A stretch of 64,000 nucleotides of DNA from Chrysopilus asiliformis (GCA_964034945.1 OZ035962.1:14999388-15063387); one strand, 5' to 3'. Shown: positions 20,785 through 33,469, counted from the first letter of the stretch. Numbers and translations: made by a program. The notes: generated by a model from the letters alone, not told the origin.

Positions 20785-22790
20785 GTATGTTACATAATAA
20801 TTCACATCGAAGTCACATAAAAGTTTGTTAGGAATTTTTTGTTGCTTAAGAAATTTTAATAGAAAAATCTAAAACAAAATCTCAAAAAAATATCTCGAAA
20901 AAAACAATGAGAAATGCATAAAACATTGCACAAAATACTCTATTTTTCAGTTGTAAAAATCTAATTACAATTGCAGAACTACTATGAATATGTAAATAAT
21001 TTTAATAAAACTAACAATTGCCAAAAAAGGCGTTAACCCCTGTGTGAAATTGCAGAATGGCCCAAATATTCGGAATTTAATCTAAAAACAATAATTGATT
21101 AGCCTCGAGACAACTGGGGAACGAGAATTTAATTTCCCATATTTAAAAATCATACGAAAAGTAATTGCATTTCATTATAAGCACGAGAAGCGACTTCAAC
21201 TTCATTATATGCGCTGAAATTTGCGATTATGGCAATCCGTCGACGACTTAAACTTAAATGTAGTTCAAAACTGATTGGGATCTATTAAGGTTGTGAGAAG
21301 AATTTGAGGTAAGGTTCAAAGTAGGCCCGCATCTCTGTAACAATTCTTGGTAGGCAATGATACCCGACATGATGGTACAAAATCACATGATTTGGATTAA
21401 GATATAGATAGATATTTACTTCGTAACATACAGTAGCCGCTCATCAGCGCAGGCCTTCAGCTTCCGTTCTTCGCGAATCGTCATAATATGCGGGTAGCAG
21501 TGTCACTCTAGTCAAGTTAAAAACCATCATCAATGATGTGATCTGTGATGTGAACGATGAACGATGATTGCGTTTAAAAAAAAAAAGTTAGCCACAGATT
21601 CACATAAAGCTGTAATTATATTGTTTCGAAAGTTATGTCACCCGAAAAAATAACAGCCAGCATAAGATAATGAAAATAAAAACATCGCCCGACATAACAA
21701 ACTCAAACAGCAAATTCGAACAATTCGAAAAAAAAAATCGCCTGCCACCCTTTGACGGAGCCGAGCTGGGCAAGGGAAGCGACGGAGAGCTGATACGTTT
21801 ACGTAATACGAGTTAACCATGTTGCACTAGCATAATAATAGTGCTCCAACCTCAAATATATCTATAACCGACAATTTGCAGGCGAACTGGAAAAAAGCTT
21901 CAATTTTTGTTAAAATTCCCACAATAGTAAGATTTGTAGTTATCTTCTTTATGAGCTGGCGGTGATGGATTCCATTGATGGATATCTCGATCTGAAGTTA
22001 TGCATGAAAACGTTTTTATTTGCATGAATTTCTGCATTTTGAAGCTCATTTGTCAAAAGATTGATTTCTATCTATTTATTGTGAAACAGAAAAAAATATT
22101 TGAAGCCGTTGACGAACATTAAATGAAGGGTAATAATTTTAAAGACATTTAAATATCACCTCATTTTATTGGGGCAACAAGCTTATATTTTGTGATTTTT
22201 TTAAGGTTAGATTTTTTTGTGATTTTGTCAAAAAATACTTGAATAAATTTAAAAAAAAAAAAACAAATAATGTCCGGCATAGAAAACATTTTGGAAAAAA
22301 TGGTGTAAAAACCAAGATTTTGCAATTTTTGAAAAGATTTGCAGTCTGATAAAATCAAAGTGAAATATATCTTCAAAAAAATTCTTTGACTACAGATTTT
22401 ACTAAAAACAATTATGTGGTGTCCCAAATTTTCAAATTGCTATAAAATTGCTATGTTTCAACCGATTTCAAATCCGTAAACGCCAATAGACGTTTGTAGC
22501 AAACTTCTTTTGATGCCGGGTGAGCATCCCCCTCCCTCCACTTAAAAAATACACGTATGCAACTGAAAAAACAAAAATCACCAAAATGCAATTTTTTTGA
22601 CTCTGAAATTCTCTAAACGCATTTTGAATTTTGGGAGTCAGGGACCCCCTCGCGCCCACCCCCTATAATTAATTTTGCGACCACCAGAACTCATCAAATG
22701 TACTTCTCCGTGTTGTACCCATTTTATGATGTCTCCAAATGCAAAATGTTTTTATTTCCGTAGCAAAATTAAGACGTAGAAAAACGAAGT
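20785..22790. other. no gene recognised
   Basis: Unique-looking AT-rich sequence with poly-A tracts. Short frames (21638-21820, 22161-22427, 22468-22659) lack any recognisable domain. Confidence 0.35.
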
Positions 22791-23055
22791 CACAATTACT
22801 AAAATAGTTAGTTCAATTACAAAAATAGTCATTATTGAATATTTTTATAATAAATTTAACTACTTAGTAGTAAAATTTATTATTTTGTGGTCAAATTGAC
22901 TAATTTTGGAATTGAGATATGCTTTTTTTTGTTCACATGAACCTTCGGCTTCAGCTAAACCTTCGGCTTCAGTCAAACCTTCGGTTTAATTTTGACCAAA
23001 GCCGAAGGTGACTGAAGCCGAACCGAAAGCCGATTAATCGGCCGGACTCTAGTTA
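22790..23055. repeat. family E fragment and CCTTCGGCTTC tandem repeat
   Basis: 22790-22915 is family E (CAATTACAAAAATAGTC, TTTAACTACTTAGTAGTAA, TCAAATTGACTAATTTT), also found at 30860-31025 and 59150-59360. 22930-23055 contains three direct copies of ACCTTCGGCTTCAG or variants, followed by inverted copies (GCCGAAGGTGACTGAAGCCG), so the block can fold back on itself. Confidence 0.6.
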
Positions 23056-23292
23056 TAATTGCATATCATTCAATTCTTTATTATGTAAACGACAAGAATT
23101 GTGTTTATACCCGTATGGTGAAATCATTTTTTTTGCGAATATCTCAAAAACGGTGCATCTTATCAAAAAAGTCCAAGAACAAAAGTTATTTAGGATATGA
23201 TTCTACATAAAACTCCCATACATCCAAATCCAATTGAAATAAATTTTAAAAAATCTTTTTGAAAAGTTTGACTTCAAAATAAAATTTTGATA

Positions 23293-24059
23293 AAGGGTGG
23301 TTAAATTTTAAGCGCCGATGTTGAATGTGAACCACACCTAAACGTCAAGTTTTTTTCTGCATTTCATTTGACATTTCTCAATTTCAGAATAACTCAATTT
23401 GAACCATGGAAAGATACACAATCGAGCAACGCGTTAAAGTTATTCAGGCTTATTATGAAAATGGGCGTTCAAATCAAAATGCATATCGTGCACTTCGTGA
23501 TTTTTTCGGTCAATTTAATCGTCCAAATGTGCGTACAATCGGAAAAATCGTGCAAAAATTTGAGCAAGCCGGGTCTGTAGGAGATGTGAAAACACCAGTG
23601 CATGCTCGTACAGCTCGTACTGCAGAAAATATTGCTGCTGTTCGCGATAGTGTGGCTGAAGAGCCGTCCACCTCAACTCGTCGTCGTGCCCAACAATTGC
23701 ACCTCCCACGCTCGTCGTTGATGAACATTATGCATAAAGACTTGCATTTACACGCTTACAAGGTGCAATTGACTCAAGAACTAAAGCCTCTTGACCATTT
23801 CAAGCGTCGTCAATGGTCAGAATGGTGGCAAGAAATGGCAACAGTGGATGATCAATTTTCGAAGAAAATCATCTTCAGTGATGAGGCCCATTTTCATAAT
23901 AAGCCTGAATAACTTTAACGCGTTGCTCGATTGTGTATCTTTCAATGGTTCAAATTGAGTTAGTCTGAAATTGAGAAATGTCAAATGAAAAGCAGAAAAA
24001 AACTTGACGTTTAGGTGTGGTTCACATTCAACATCGGCCCTTAAAATTTAACCACCCTT
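23293..24059 (+). mobile_element. mariner-like element with 174-bp foldback ends
   Basis: The element is bounded by TA at 23291-23292 and 24060-24061. Its terminal sequence is AAGGGTGGTTAAATTTTAAG. The left 174 bp (23293-23466) and right 174 bp (23886-24059) are near-perfect reverse complements. These arms include not only the terminal repeat and leader but also the first 61 nt of the transposase frame. The native 3' half of the element has therefore been replaced by an inverted copy of its 5' end. The family A copy at 38757-39214 provides the empty target (CGTACAACTGTTCG). Confidence 0.85.
23406..23912 (+). pseudogene. truncated Tc1/mariner-type transposase
   Basis: A 168-residue frame starts MERYTIEQRVKVIQAYYENG, the usual N-terminal helix-turn-helix of this transposase group. 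A second DNA-binding region follows (about residues 60-110), then the start of the catalytic domain with IIFSDEAHFH, which holds the first catalytic aspartate. Immediately after this the frame runs into the inverted 5' arm and stops (HNKPE). The second Asp and the third acidic residue are missing, so the protein cannot be catalytic. The N-terminal DNA-binding part is intact and could still bind the ends. An intact family member would be about 340 residues. Confidence 0.85.
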
Positions 24060-24212
24060 TACAACTATTCGCCGTTCACTTAAATCACATACGGGTTTTC
24101 AATAATTGCCAGATTGGCTTTTGTCATGTCATAGCTTTTGTCATGTTTTTTTTTTAATTTTTACATTAAGGAATAATTGAAGCAATATTTTTTTACGTTT
24201 TAAAGAATTTTC

Positions 24213-24469
24213 CTTAAGGCATCCACAAACGAGAAACCTTGTTCTCAACATTGTTGTCAATTTGTCATGTTGTAGTCGATGTTCAACGTCTGTTGGCATG
24301 TGGTTGATGTCATATTGAAAACATGGTTGAGCTGAGATCAAAAAAATTGGAAAACATGGGATATTCGGCGGTCGGAGCCTGATATTGTTAAACATTTTGT
24401 AGCGTATGTAGCAAAACCTGATAACCAGGTTGATAACAATTTTGAAAACAAGGTTTCTCGTCTGTTAGA
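24213..24469. mobile_element. MITE with ACGAGAAACCTTGTT ends
   Basis: The left end, ACAAACGAGAAACCTTGTTC, is matched by the reversed right end, ACAGACGAGAAACCTTGTTT, over about 40 bp (continuing CAACATTGTTGTCAA and CAAAATTGTTATCAA). A related copy is at 55784-56005. The element is non-coding. Confidence 0.65.
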
Positions 24470-24556
24470 TGTGATCTATGGGTGGTTTCCTCATGGTGAT
24501 TTTTCCGCCTTTAGATGTGATCTATGGGTGGTTTCCTCATGGTGATTTTTCCACCT
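24465..24556 (+). repeat. 46-bp direct tandem duplication
   Basis: Two nearly identical 46-bp units start TTAGATGTGATCTATGGGTG and end TTTTTCCGCCT or TTTTTCCACCT. They follow directly on the MITE at 24213-24469 and look like a recent local slippage or repair event. Confidence 0.9.
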
Positions 24557-24559
24557 TTC

Positions 24560-27500
24560 CATATGATTCCAATGGGGTAAAGTTAAAAGAGAAAAGTCTA
24601 GTTTAATGACCGTTTTCCAAAAAGTACAAAAAAAAGTGTTTCAATTACTGAAAACAAGCACTCATAAAAAATCGATTTACGGTAAAAGGCAAAAATGTAG
24701 AAAATTTGAATACCTTTAATCCTGTCATTAACTTTTTTTTTTTTTTTTTGAAAAACCGATAGTTTGCAGCAATTCGCCGGAATTAGTGTTGCTTTTTTAG
24801 CGTTTGCTTCTAAAAATACAAAAAACAATTCCACATTTGAATATTTCCGGATTTTACCGCTCAGTCTATATTCGGTTGACACATTTTTTTTGCGAAATGT
24901 TATGCAGGGAAAGGGTTTTGTATCTTCTATTAAAAAACTTTATTTACTCCTGGAAGTTGATTACTAACCGAACTGTTCACAAACCGTGGCAATTTTTGGG
25001 CTCAACAGCGTTTCAAAAACTGAGATTCAATTTTATATTTTGCTGAGTTTCCACTTTGTACAAAGAACGTTTGAAAAAAGAACCTTTTTTTCGTGTTTCT
25101 TTTTTTTCCAAAAAGCTTTTATTCAAAAATGATTTCATCAAATCACTTCTTTTAGATGCGCGCCATCTATTAGAATTTACTCGTTGAATTAGCAACTTTT
25201 AACAGATTTTGAATCAATGTTACTTTCAAAATAAAACCAGTAAAGCTTTCCAGGTGTACGAAGTGAAAAGTGCTAGTGTTACTACCTGTAAATTTCCCAG
25301 GTAATGCTTTTGGAAGTTCAACTCTTTTTCCGTTGTTTGTTCTGTCGGGTTTCTTCCATTTTTATTGAACTTTCTGTCTAAATGGTTGTTTATATTTCAG
25401 TAATACCGTCCATCTACCAGACTATCTAGGGTTTGGTTTCCCCCTTTATACTAGCGGCAGGCGTCATCAGGGAAAAAAACTTGTGGTCTTTTCCTACTTT
25501 CATTATCATTTGTTTGTTACCTGGCCTGGACTGAACTTGGCCGGAGTAGTGAATCAACGTATGCGACAGGTGTGGTATCTTCCGCCTCATGCCGCTTATT
25601 TTATGTTCGATTTGAGTCATTCTTTTCCTAAGTAGACCGACTAAACTAAGCATACGGGAGCATAACAAACGTAAAAGACCCCTTGTTGAAACGTAAAGCT
25701 CCGCCGTGAAGTCTACCTGGTCATGTTGGACTGTGGTAGAGCCACAGATTGAACTCGAATGGTCGTAACTTGGTTCAGGTGAATCACACCTGAGTTGAAC
25801 TCTGACTGACACAGTCTGAAAAAAAAACTACACGCGAAGTGATCCACTATTTTAGGGTACCGGAGTTTTTTTTTCTGTGACGCCTTGGTTTTAAGGATGT
25901 TCGCATCCAATTATTTATAGTGAGAATCTGCGGTAATAACGTCCGTCCCAAAGGTGTAATCGGGCGGAATAAAAGTTATAGTTAGACTGAACTCCCCTGA
26001 AGGACGTTTTTCTCAATAAACGTGGGGAGGTGGTGATAAACCAAGTTTGTCAAGCACCTACGAATAACCACCACAAAGGGACAACGCGCCCCACTTACAT
26101 GTGCTACCCTCAAACTGCTCAATGATTGGGAAATAATTTGATTATCGACTCAAATTGAATCTAGTGGAAGTGTAAAAGTGTAACTGATATTATACTGTAT
26201 TTCTTTCGCCGGTCGGTGGTGAATTTGAATTTGGATTAAATCTTCTGGTGGCATAATTTCCACTACTTCCAAGCGTCTTAGATTAGGAAGATACGTCGAG
26301 ATACTTCACTTGGGCAATGGTCAGTTAACTGCTAAAGAGTTTTTTTTTGTTGTTCGTGGATTTTTGGAACAAGCCATAGGCGCCAAAGCACTAACGCGGC
26401 ACGCTGATGTTTTTTTTTAACCGACAAACCGAAATTCAAAACGGAAAAAGGTAAGAAAATTATCCTATAACTCATTAAGATTTGTTTATTACATGAGTTT
26501 CGCTTTTGGAGTTCTGGTTTTTTGTACTTTTCGCTGAATGTTGGGTTACTTGTGTGGCAGAGACACAAAGATCTACTTACAAATTGGTGATATGTTGGAC
26601 GATTTTTGCTGAGGTTGCCCAATCCGATACGGAGATTCTGGTGAAAATTCTTTTTAATTTGCTGTTAAAAACGTGTTCCCGCTTTTGATGATTCGTCAGA
26701 AATTAAGGAAAAAATCATATAAACATAAAATTTAAAGTAGTTAGTACTGTCTTTGTTGTTGTTGGTTGGTTAGTTGACCGCTGAATCATTTCAGATCTTT
26801 GAATGTTTCTTGTCTACTTGGAGATATTTTTTAGATACTTGTGTAAGATAGTCTCGTGTAATATCGGTGGCGGTTTACTTTTGTTCTTTTGTTTCGGAGT
26901 TACAGGTATTTTCGCCTGACCAATGAATTGGAAGTGGCTACTGTAAGAAATGAAGCCGATTAGGTTTTCGTTCTCTTCACATGAAGTTCCACATTGGAAC
27001 TTGCTTGACATAGAAAATTATTTTTAGATCAATTGCTTATTATTAGCTAGTAGTGATTTTATGACAAGAATAGCACATTATTGAAATCTTGTTTTCACTT
27101 GAGGATTTTCACTTCCAGCCAATTGAATTATTAACTTGAATGGGAAAAGTTTTATGGAGACGTGATAAAAATCTCAACGTGTGCTCAAATTAGAAAATTA
27201 TCATCATTATTTGATTTTATGATTGTGATAGTTTGATTCACCATGATTTTTTGTGGGGTATAATTTTTATATTTGTGGAGTATACCCATATAAATAATTA
27301 TTCTCCCATTTGTGTAGTGTAATTGAAGACCTCGGTGCAAAAACCGGTCATCTCCACTGCTTAACATTTTTTAGGAGAAACAAAAAAACATATTTGTGTG
27401 AAATTTTTCGTGTGGGGAAAAGTTTACAAATTGCAATTTAAATCAAGCATGTATCCTTACATCATTTTAATCTAAATATACATATAATAAAACTGTAAGG

Positions 27501-30500
27501 GGGTAATTCTTTAATTTTGGATTTTCTTAGAAATTTTAATATACATCGATGTTATTTAATCGTACTGATACCAAAAACAACATTTTTAAAATGTTTGTTT
27601 GTCTGTCTGAATATTTGTTCCGGCATCACGTGAAAACGGCCTAACCAATTTCGACGAAACTTTGCACACATATAGAGTTACTTGCAGAATAAAGGATAGG
27701 ATTATTTTTATTGACTTCCCCCCTCTACTTCGATATTCCTCCCCCGACCCCCTCATAAGCTATCAACCAATTGTCATGCAGTTATCACAATTACATAAGT
27801 CATCCCTTAGGAACAATTTTCGGCAACTAATATATACTCCCTACCTCTTCTGTGAACCCCCTCATCTGCTATATTTTATAATTCTAAAGGGCTTTGGACC
27901 CAGTTTTACCATTAGTGGGGTCAGCCCTGGGGAAAAAATTAAGTTCGCTAATATCTACCTCCTTTCTGTAAATCCTTCTGCTGTTATCTTCTACAATTCA
28001 GAAGGCATTTTCTCCGTTGGAAAATCAAATTTTCTCCGTTTTCGTAAAACATACCCGTTACAGCTAACATTACTTTTCCAAAAGTTACGATTTTTGTAAA
28101 ACTTATTTACAAACAAATTCAAGTAGCTAAGTCAACGCATTTGCAGTACTGAGAGTTTAAGAATTTAGTAGAATTTTCTTGGCAAAAAGGGATAGGTTGA
28201 GAAAACCGCGCGCGCCCAGGCGTGAGCACAGCGCTACACTTGGAGGCCTATAGGCCCATTGTGATGAAAGGGATATTTTGAGTCCCGAATTTTCTTGGCA
28301 AAAAGGTATAATTTGAGATTTTTGCAGCTAATCGTCTGGCAACATTAGTCTCAGCACCGTGCCAAGAACGGTGCTAAAATCCCTACTTGCCGGATGTAAA
28401 TCTTAGCTGAGTACAACAAATTCAAAACTGGTAATTGCAAGAAAAGACAAAAAAATCTCATTCAAAAAGGGATGGCAACCTTAATTTAAGAGTATATTTG
28501 ATTTTAGCATTTAAAATTATTCTCCTGCGACGCAATAATTTCTACCTGTATGCATTTTTTCAATAAAAATTTTGCCGCGATGCAATTTTTGTTGCATATT
28601 TTTTTAAACTAGATAATCGCAAACAAAAATTGAGACAAACCTCTTTTCTCTTATTGGTCATTCAAAATGTCCAAGCATATACAAAAATGCGTTTTATCCA
28701 TTTTGTTTTAAAAAAAGAGGGGGCTCCAAATTCAGGTTTTGTCCCGGGAACAGCTTTGGCATGGCATAACTCAAAATAATCTGACTTGATTTGCCAAAAT
28801 TCATCCTTAAGCCGAACGTAGCCAAAATTAGGTAAATCACACCAAATCAAGGGGAATGCACTTTTGTCCACGCTCTCGCGCTCGATGCCATTCGTGTACA
28901 TTCGCCAAGAATGTGAACGTAGCATCAAAATATTTTTGATTTTTCTTATACGACAAATTCTTTTCAGAGAAAAACTTTATGCAAAAATTTGAAACAAAAG
29001 TTTAAGAATTTAATTAACTTCTCCACATTTGATATCCTGCGGGCAACAAACAAGTTTGCATTTAATCTAAAAGAAAAGTTTTTAAACTCTCAAAACAAAA
29101 AAAAAAAACCATAACAAGGGTAAACAAAATTATGTTTTGTCGTAACTAAAGGTAAAATGAGTTACCACGAAATATTTATTAAAAGTCCTTGGATATAACC
29201 TTTAGCGTAGATGATGGACACCTGAATAATGAATAATAAAATGATGTCGCTCTGGGATTAATAGTTTCAATTCACCTGGGATACAAAGATAAATATAAAC
29301 TAAACTTTTGGCATACGGTACGGTTCCCCTGTGAGAATCTAAATATTAAATTAATCGATTTGACTAAATTGGGTAAAATGAGGACGGTTACCCTTGTGTG
29401 ACGTTTTTTTCTTGTATACCTATGGGAGAAAGAACGTGAACAATATGAGTGTGGAATGATAAAAATAGTTTTAATGTCTATCATTTTTACCGGACGAAAA
29501 CAAAAACCAACAAAAGTGTTATGAGTCGTGTCGCCCATTAAAGTGATAAGAAACCCGATGATGGTCGCCACAGAATGCGAAACGAACGTGGACTCATTTA
29601 ACGATGTATAGTGGATTAGTTGAATTAAAGACCTAGTATTGCGGAAGGCATAGGGTGTGCTGTAAAGCATCACTTTTGTCTTGACGTCAATTTTTGTTTC
29701 AACCGAGTTGTTGGGACAGATTCAACTATAATGAAGATAGTTGACGCTTATCGTGTAAACATATAGAATATGTCTGCAATTACAATATGTTATCATTCCG
29801 TTAATTACCGATAACGGGCTTAATTTCATTAAAATAAATCGTCAAGTGTTTGATATAGACAAACACTTGTGTACAGCGTAGTAAGATAAGATAAAATTGA
29901 ATCATTCGCGTTTTCTTATCACCAATTTTTTTTGTATTAAAAATACCTCAGTTCTAGGGGAGTGAATTTAATCTACATTTGCTACATTCGCTTCTTTTCA
30001 AATTAAATTCGTTTATAATTGCCTCAGTTGCGTTTCTGGCACTGCGTCGAAAGCAGATTAAATAAACTCAAACTTTGTGAATTTTTTGTATTTATTTTAA
30101 GTGTCTCCCGACCTCTATTGTTCTTTAGATCTTATTAAGCTATATCAAGTCGTAAATTGGTTGTAGTGTAGTCATAGTGTTCGCTATACTAGTTTCATAA
30201 AATTTCATTTGTTGACCATGAGGCTTAGGTCTACTTGAACTTTTGTTGATGGTCGACTGACTTACCGATTTTTTTTTATCACAGTTGTTAATGAAGTGCT
30301 TAAACTAAATATTTTTTTAAGGTGCGTTTTTTTACAAGTTTTGCTTTAATTTCGGGTTTGTTCAACTCAACGACTATTATTAACTGATGATCATTCCAGT
30401 GCAAAAACGTCATTTTTAACAGTTGGGTAGGTGAAACCATGAAATTGTCACACGAAAAAAATAGACCACAAGTACATAATTGGCGTTCTAACGAGAACAA
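24560..30500. other. 6 kb without a recognised gene
   Basis: The sequence is mostly unique. The longest frames (25426-25812 minus, 27662-28099 plus, 29272-29673 minus) show no domain, no signal peptide and no splice support. 27595-27720 and 28000-28150 carry scraps of the dispersed families. 28150-28330 contains two copies of a TTTTCTTGGCAAAAAGG motif about 130 bp apart. I cannot exclude non-coding exons. Confidence 0.35.
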
Positions 30501-30502
30501 TT

Positions 30503-30744
30503 GAGGCGTTAAAGGCTAGAGTGGACCAACCCACATGTCGAAATCGTGAATTTTTTTGTGATTGAATCACTATTACGAGTGAGTTTTTAGATAAAAATGT
30601 TTGGATACACAAAAGAACATTTCAACATTGAGTAATAAAGTCCACAGAATTTTTTTTTCCAAAAATTTACAGTCAATAATAGTACAAAAGTGGAAAAGCT
30701 TCAAAAACTTATGTGGCTTGGTCCACTCTAGCTTTTAACGCCTC
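30503..30744 (+). mobile_element. MITE with GAGGCGTTAAA ends, copy 1
   Basis: The ends are GAGGCGTTAAAGGCTAGAGT and, reversed, GAGGCGTTAAAAGCTAGAGT, extending about 35 bp (GGACCAACCCACAT against GGACCAAGCCACAT). The element is 242 bp and non-coding. A second copy in the opposite orientation lies 293 bp downstream. Confidence 0.8.
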
Positions 30745-30859
30745 AATTAATAGTTAAGAGGTGTGATATAATCCAATTTATCGACACCTAAAGTGAAATG
30801 TTTTCAGATTTTATTGATATTATTTTCTTATTTTGAAAGTTTTCGTTATTACAAAAAGA

Positions 30860-31025
30860 GAAAAGATAGTAAATTTAACTATTTTATAATGGGTGACCCT
30901 GACTATTACTGAAATAGTAATTTTCAATTACAAAAATAATCAAAACCGACTATTTTTTATACGAAATTTAACTACTTAGTAGTCAAATTTACTGTTTTGT
31001 GTTTAAATTGACAATTTTTATACTC
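30860..31025 (+). repeat. family E fragment
   Basis: It contains AGTAAATTTAACTATTTTAT, CAATTACAAAAATAATC, TTTAACTACTTAGTAGTCAA and AAATTGACAATTTTTA, matching 22790-22915 and 59150-59360. It lies between the two GAGGCG MITEs. Confidence 0.6.
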
Positions 31026-31037
31026 TATATGATATAT

Positions 31038-31284
31038 GAGGCGTTAAAAGCTAGAGTGGACCAACCCACATAATCGAGTTTTTGAAGCTTTTCCACTTTT
31101 GTACTATTATTTACTGTAAATTTTTGGAAAAAAAATTGTGTGGACTTTAATTACTCAATGTTGAAATGTTCTTTTGTGCATCCAAACATTTTTATCTAGA
31201 AACTCATTCGCAATAGTGATTCAAACACAAAAAAAAATCACGATTTCGACATGTGGGTTGGGCCACTCTAGCACTCAACGCCTC
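31038..31284 (-). mobile_element. MITE with GAGGCGTTAAA ends, copy 2 (reversed)
   Basis: This has the same ends and internal sequence as 30503-30744, read on the opposite strand: TTTTTGAAGCTTTTCCACTT, ACTCAATGTTGAAATGTTCT, then the CATGTGGGTTGG end. It is 247 bp. The flanks are TAT and ATA, consistent with a TA target. Confidence 0.8.
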
Positions 31285-31289
31285 ATATC

Positions 31290-31830
31290 ATGTAGGTATA
31301 TTAGATCGTTTGTAACGCATCGAAACCATCATCGGACACAAAAACGAATTACACCAGAGTGACCAAAGTTTTTGACCAAAGTTTTTGATTTTCGCATGTC
31401 TGTCCGTCAATACTATAACTTTTGAAAGAATTGATCTAGAGACTTGAAATTTTGTATAGTTACGTTTCTCGTAAATGGCTAGGCCAAGTTCTTGAACGGC
31501 AAAAATCGGACTATTCCTTTCCCATCTCCCTCATACAAATGAAACAGTTTTTTGCAATTTTCTCGAAAACGGACGGTTATATTGAAAAATTTATAAAGGT
31601 AAAATGTATTTAGAATATGATTTTACATAACTTATGTATAAATAAAAATCCAGTTGGACCACTCCTTCTCAACTCCCCATACAAATTGTATACTTCTTTT
31701 TATTTTCTCGAAAACGATGAGTCTCAGACCAGTCCTTTCCTCCTCTCCTATACAAATGGATTTTTTTTGTCCTTACCTCCTCTCCTATACAAATTTAGTA
31801 TTGAGTATTTGACGATTGTAACTTGTCTCA
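31290..31830 (+). repeat. family A copy with internal units
   Basis: It starts with the family A head (GTATATTAG, CGTTTGTAACGCATCGA, GAATTACACCAGAGTG), then TGTCTGTCCGTC, AGAGACTTGAAATTTTG, three internal units with GAAAACG-type sequence and ATACAAAT, and the tail AGTATTTGACGATTGTAACT. The GTCC run is short in this copy. Confidence 0.65.
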
Positions 31831-31849
31831 TGTTTTAAAATCTGAATAG

Positions 31850-33465
31850 ACACAATTAATAAATATAAGCCGCAGGCGACATTTTTTACCCAAAATGCGG
31901 CGAAACTAATTAACTCAAGCGCTAGACAATCCCTATAGAAAAGTTGCTACATTTTTCGATCTTTTTACGTCTTTAACAAATAAATGCAATTGAAATTGTG
32001 AAAATAGCAAAAAAGAAAATTGTGCCACAAGCGAAAAACATGTGATGTACACCAACCATCATCCAACATAGAATATGTTTTCAAAGATAGAATATGTTTC
32101 GAATTCATTTTTTGTCTGTACGTTCCTAGAGCATGTGTTTTTTTGATTAGGACGAACTAGTTTGGCCTAGGCTAAATTAGTTTATCCTAAGGTGTGTAAC
32201 CATCCTGAGCTGTGCTTCGGCATTAAGGGGTCTTCCCCTAAGCTCTGGCTGAAACTATCAAAAAAAAGACGCTTAGGCCGAACTATTTTGGACTATGCTA
32301 AACTATTTTAGTCTAAAATCGGGTTTAACCGGTAGCATATGCCTGAATATTCCCGGGATCGTATTTGAAAGAATGTTTGACCCAAAAATTCATTCGTGAA
32401 TCAAAAAGAAGGAAAAAGAATGGATATTTTTCATTCGCGAAAGTGTTTTTCCGCACGCTAAATTTCTACAAAAATGCATAAAATAAAACAATAAGAATTA
32501 TTATTCATGCGTCAATGACGAAATGTGAGGAAACGAATATTCAGCGGTAATAAACAGAAAACGCAATATAATTTATCTAATTGGATGTATACTTCAGGAA
32601 AACTTTTCACACAACGTAACATTTGGTCGTGTAAGTGTTGTTCAACAGATTTAATTTAGTTTATAGTTGCAATTGGTCAGTATATCCGGTGTAATATCAT
32701 AATCAAAAGAAATCACAAAAAAAAACAAACGATCACCAAAAACAATTAAAATATTTACTATTTCTCTTTCAAAATGGTCGTGCCCATTTCGTAGTTTTTG
32801 AAAAAAAATATCAACCTTATATTTACACATAAATGTGGACCACAAATTGTGTCACTTAACAATGACTCATTTTCGGTGTAAGTTTCAAAAACAGAAATTG
32901 ATTCCATGGCCATCAGTTACCATTGGATTTATTAATTTTATATGCATTTAATTTTCCCGCCCAATTGATTTTTAACCTTCAATTTGTTAGATTGAACACG
33001 AAGTCCCAAAAATATTCAATATTCAGATAAAAAGTATTTTCTTCTCGCAACTGATCTCTGCTTCATTTTAACTCTGGAGCTCCTATTGGAATCAACGATG
33101 TGCGATTAATTTACACGTTTAGTACATTCCAGTGCACATTCAATTAAGTTAACGATATTTTTTGGTGCGTTTGCGCGAAGGGTTTCTTTCCGCATCGAAA
33201 AAAAAAAACGAAAAATTGATCGCTGAGCCTAAGGGAAGTGACGTCATTTTTGGGTAGTTAATTTGAATTGAAAACAGTCCAGTTGGAGTCAATTATGCTC
33301 GCAATGTGAATCAGTCATTAGACGAATTGTAAATAAAAATTATCCAACAATAGCACTCGGAAGTTGGATTCACCATGGGCGGAGTATAATACTTTGCATT
33401 TAGTTATAGTGGTAATTTATACCGAGTTGATTGTCAGGGGCTTACAACTCATGGTACCAGGGCTG
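31850..33465. other. no gene recognised
   Basis: AT-rich, mostly unique sequence. 32130-32340 contains a loosely inverted pair (GGCCTAGGCTAAATTAGTTT and GACTATGCTAAACTATTTTA) that may be an old MITE. No coding region is seen. Confidence 0.35.
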
Positions 33466-33469
33466 TGAT

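Larger units (their letters stand above)
23100..24130 (+). repeat. family A copy split by a mariner-like insertion
   Basis: The family A start ATACCCGTATGGTGAAA is at about 23109 and its body (AATATCTCAAAAACGGTG, AAGTCCAAGAACAAAAGTTA, GATATGATTCTACATAAAAC) runs to 23292. The 3' remainder, CAACTATTCG through ACATACGGGTTTTCAATAAT, resumes at 24062. The uninterrupted copy at 38757-39214 shows the joined sequence. Confidence 0.75.

Noticed and set aside
25426..25812. Minus-strand 128-codon frame
   Set aside because: No recognisable domain or splice structure, and the composition is not distinct from surrounding non-coding DNA.
27662..28099. Plus-strand 145-codon frame
   Set aside because: It overlaps fragments of dispersed repeats (SINE-like start near 27600, family B scrap at its end) and has no domain.
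29272..29673. Minus-strand 133-codon frame
   Set aside because: Considered as a receptor fragment because of hydrophobic patches, but there is no consistent transmembrane pattern, exon signals or homology.
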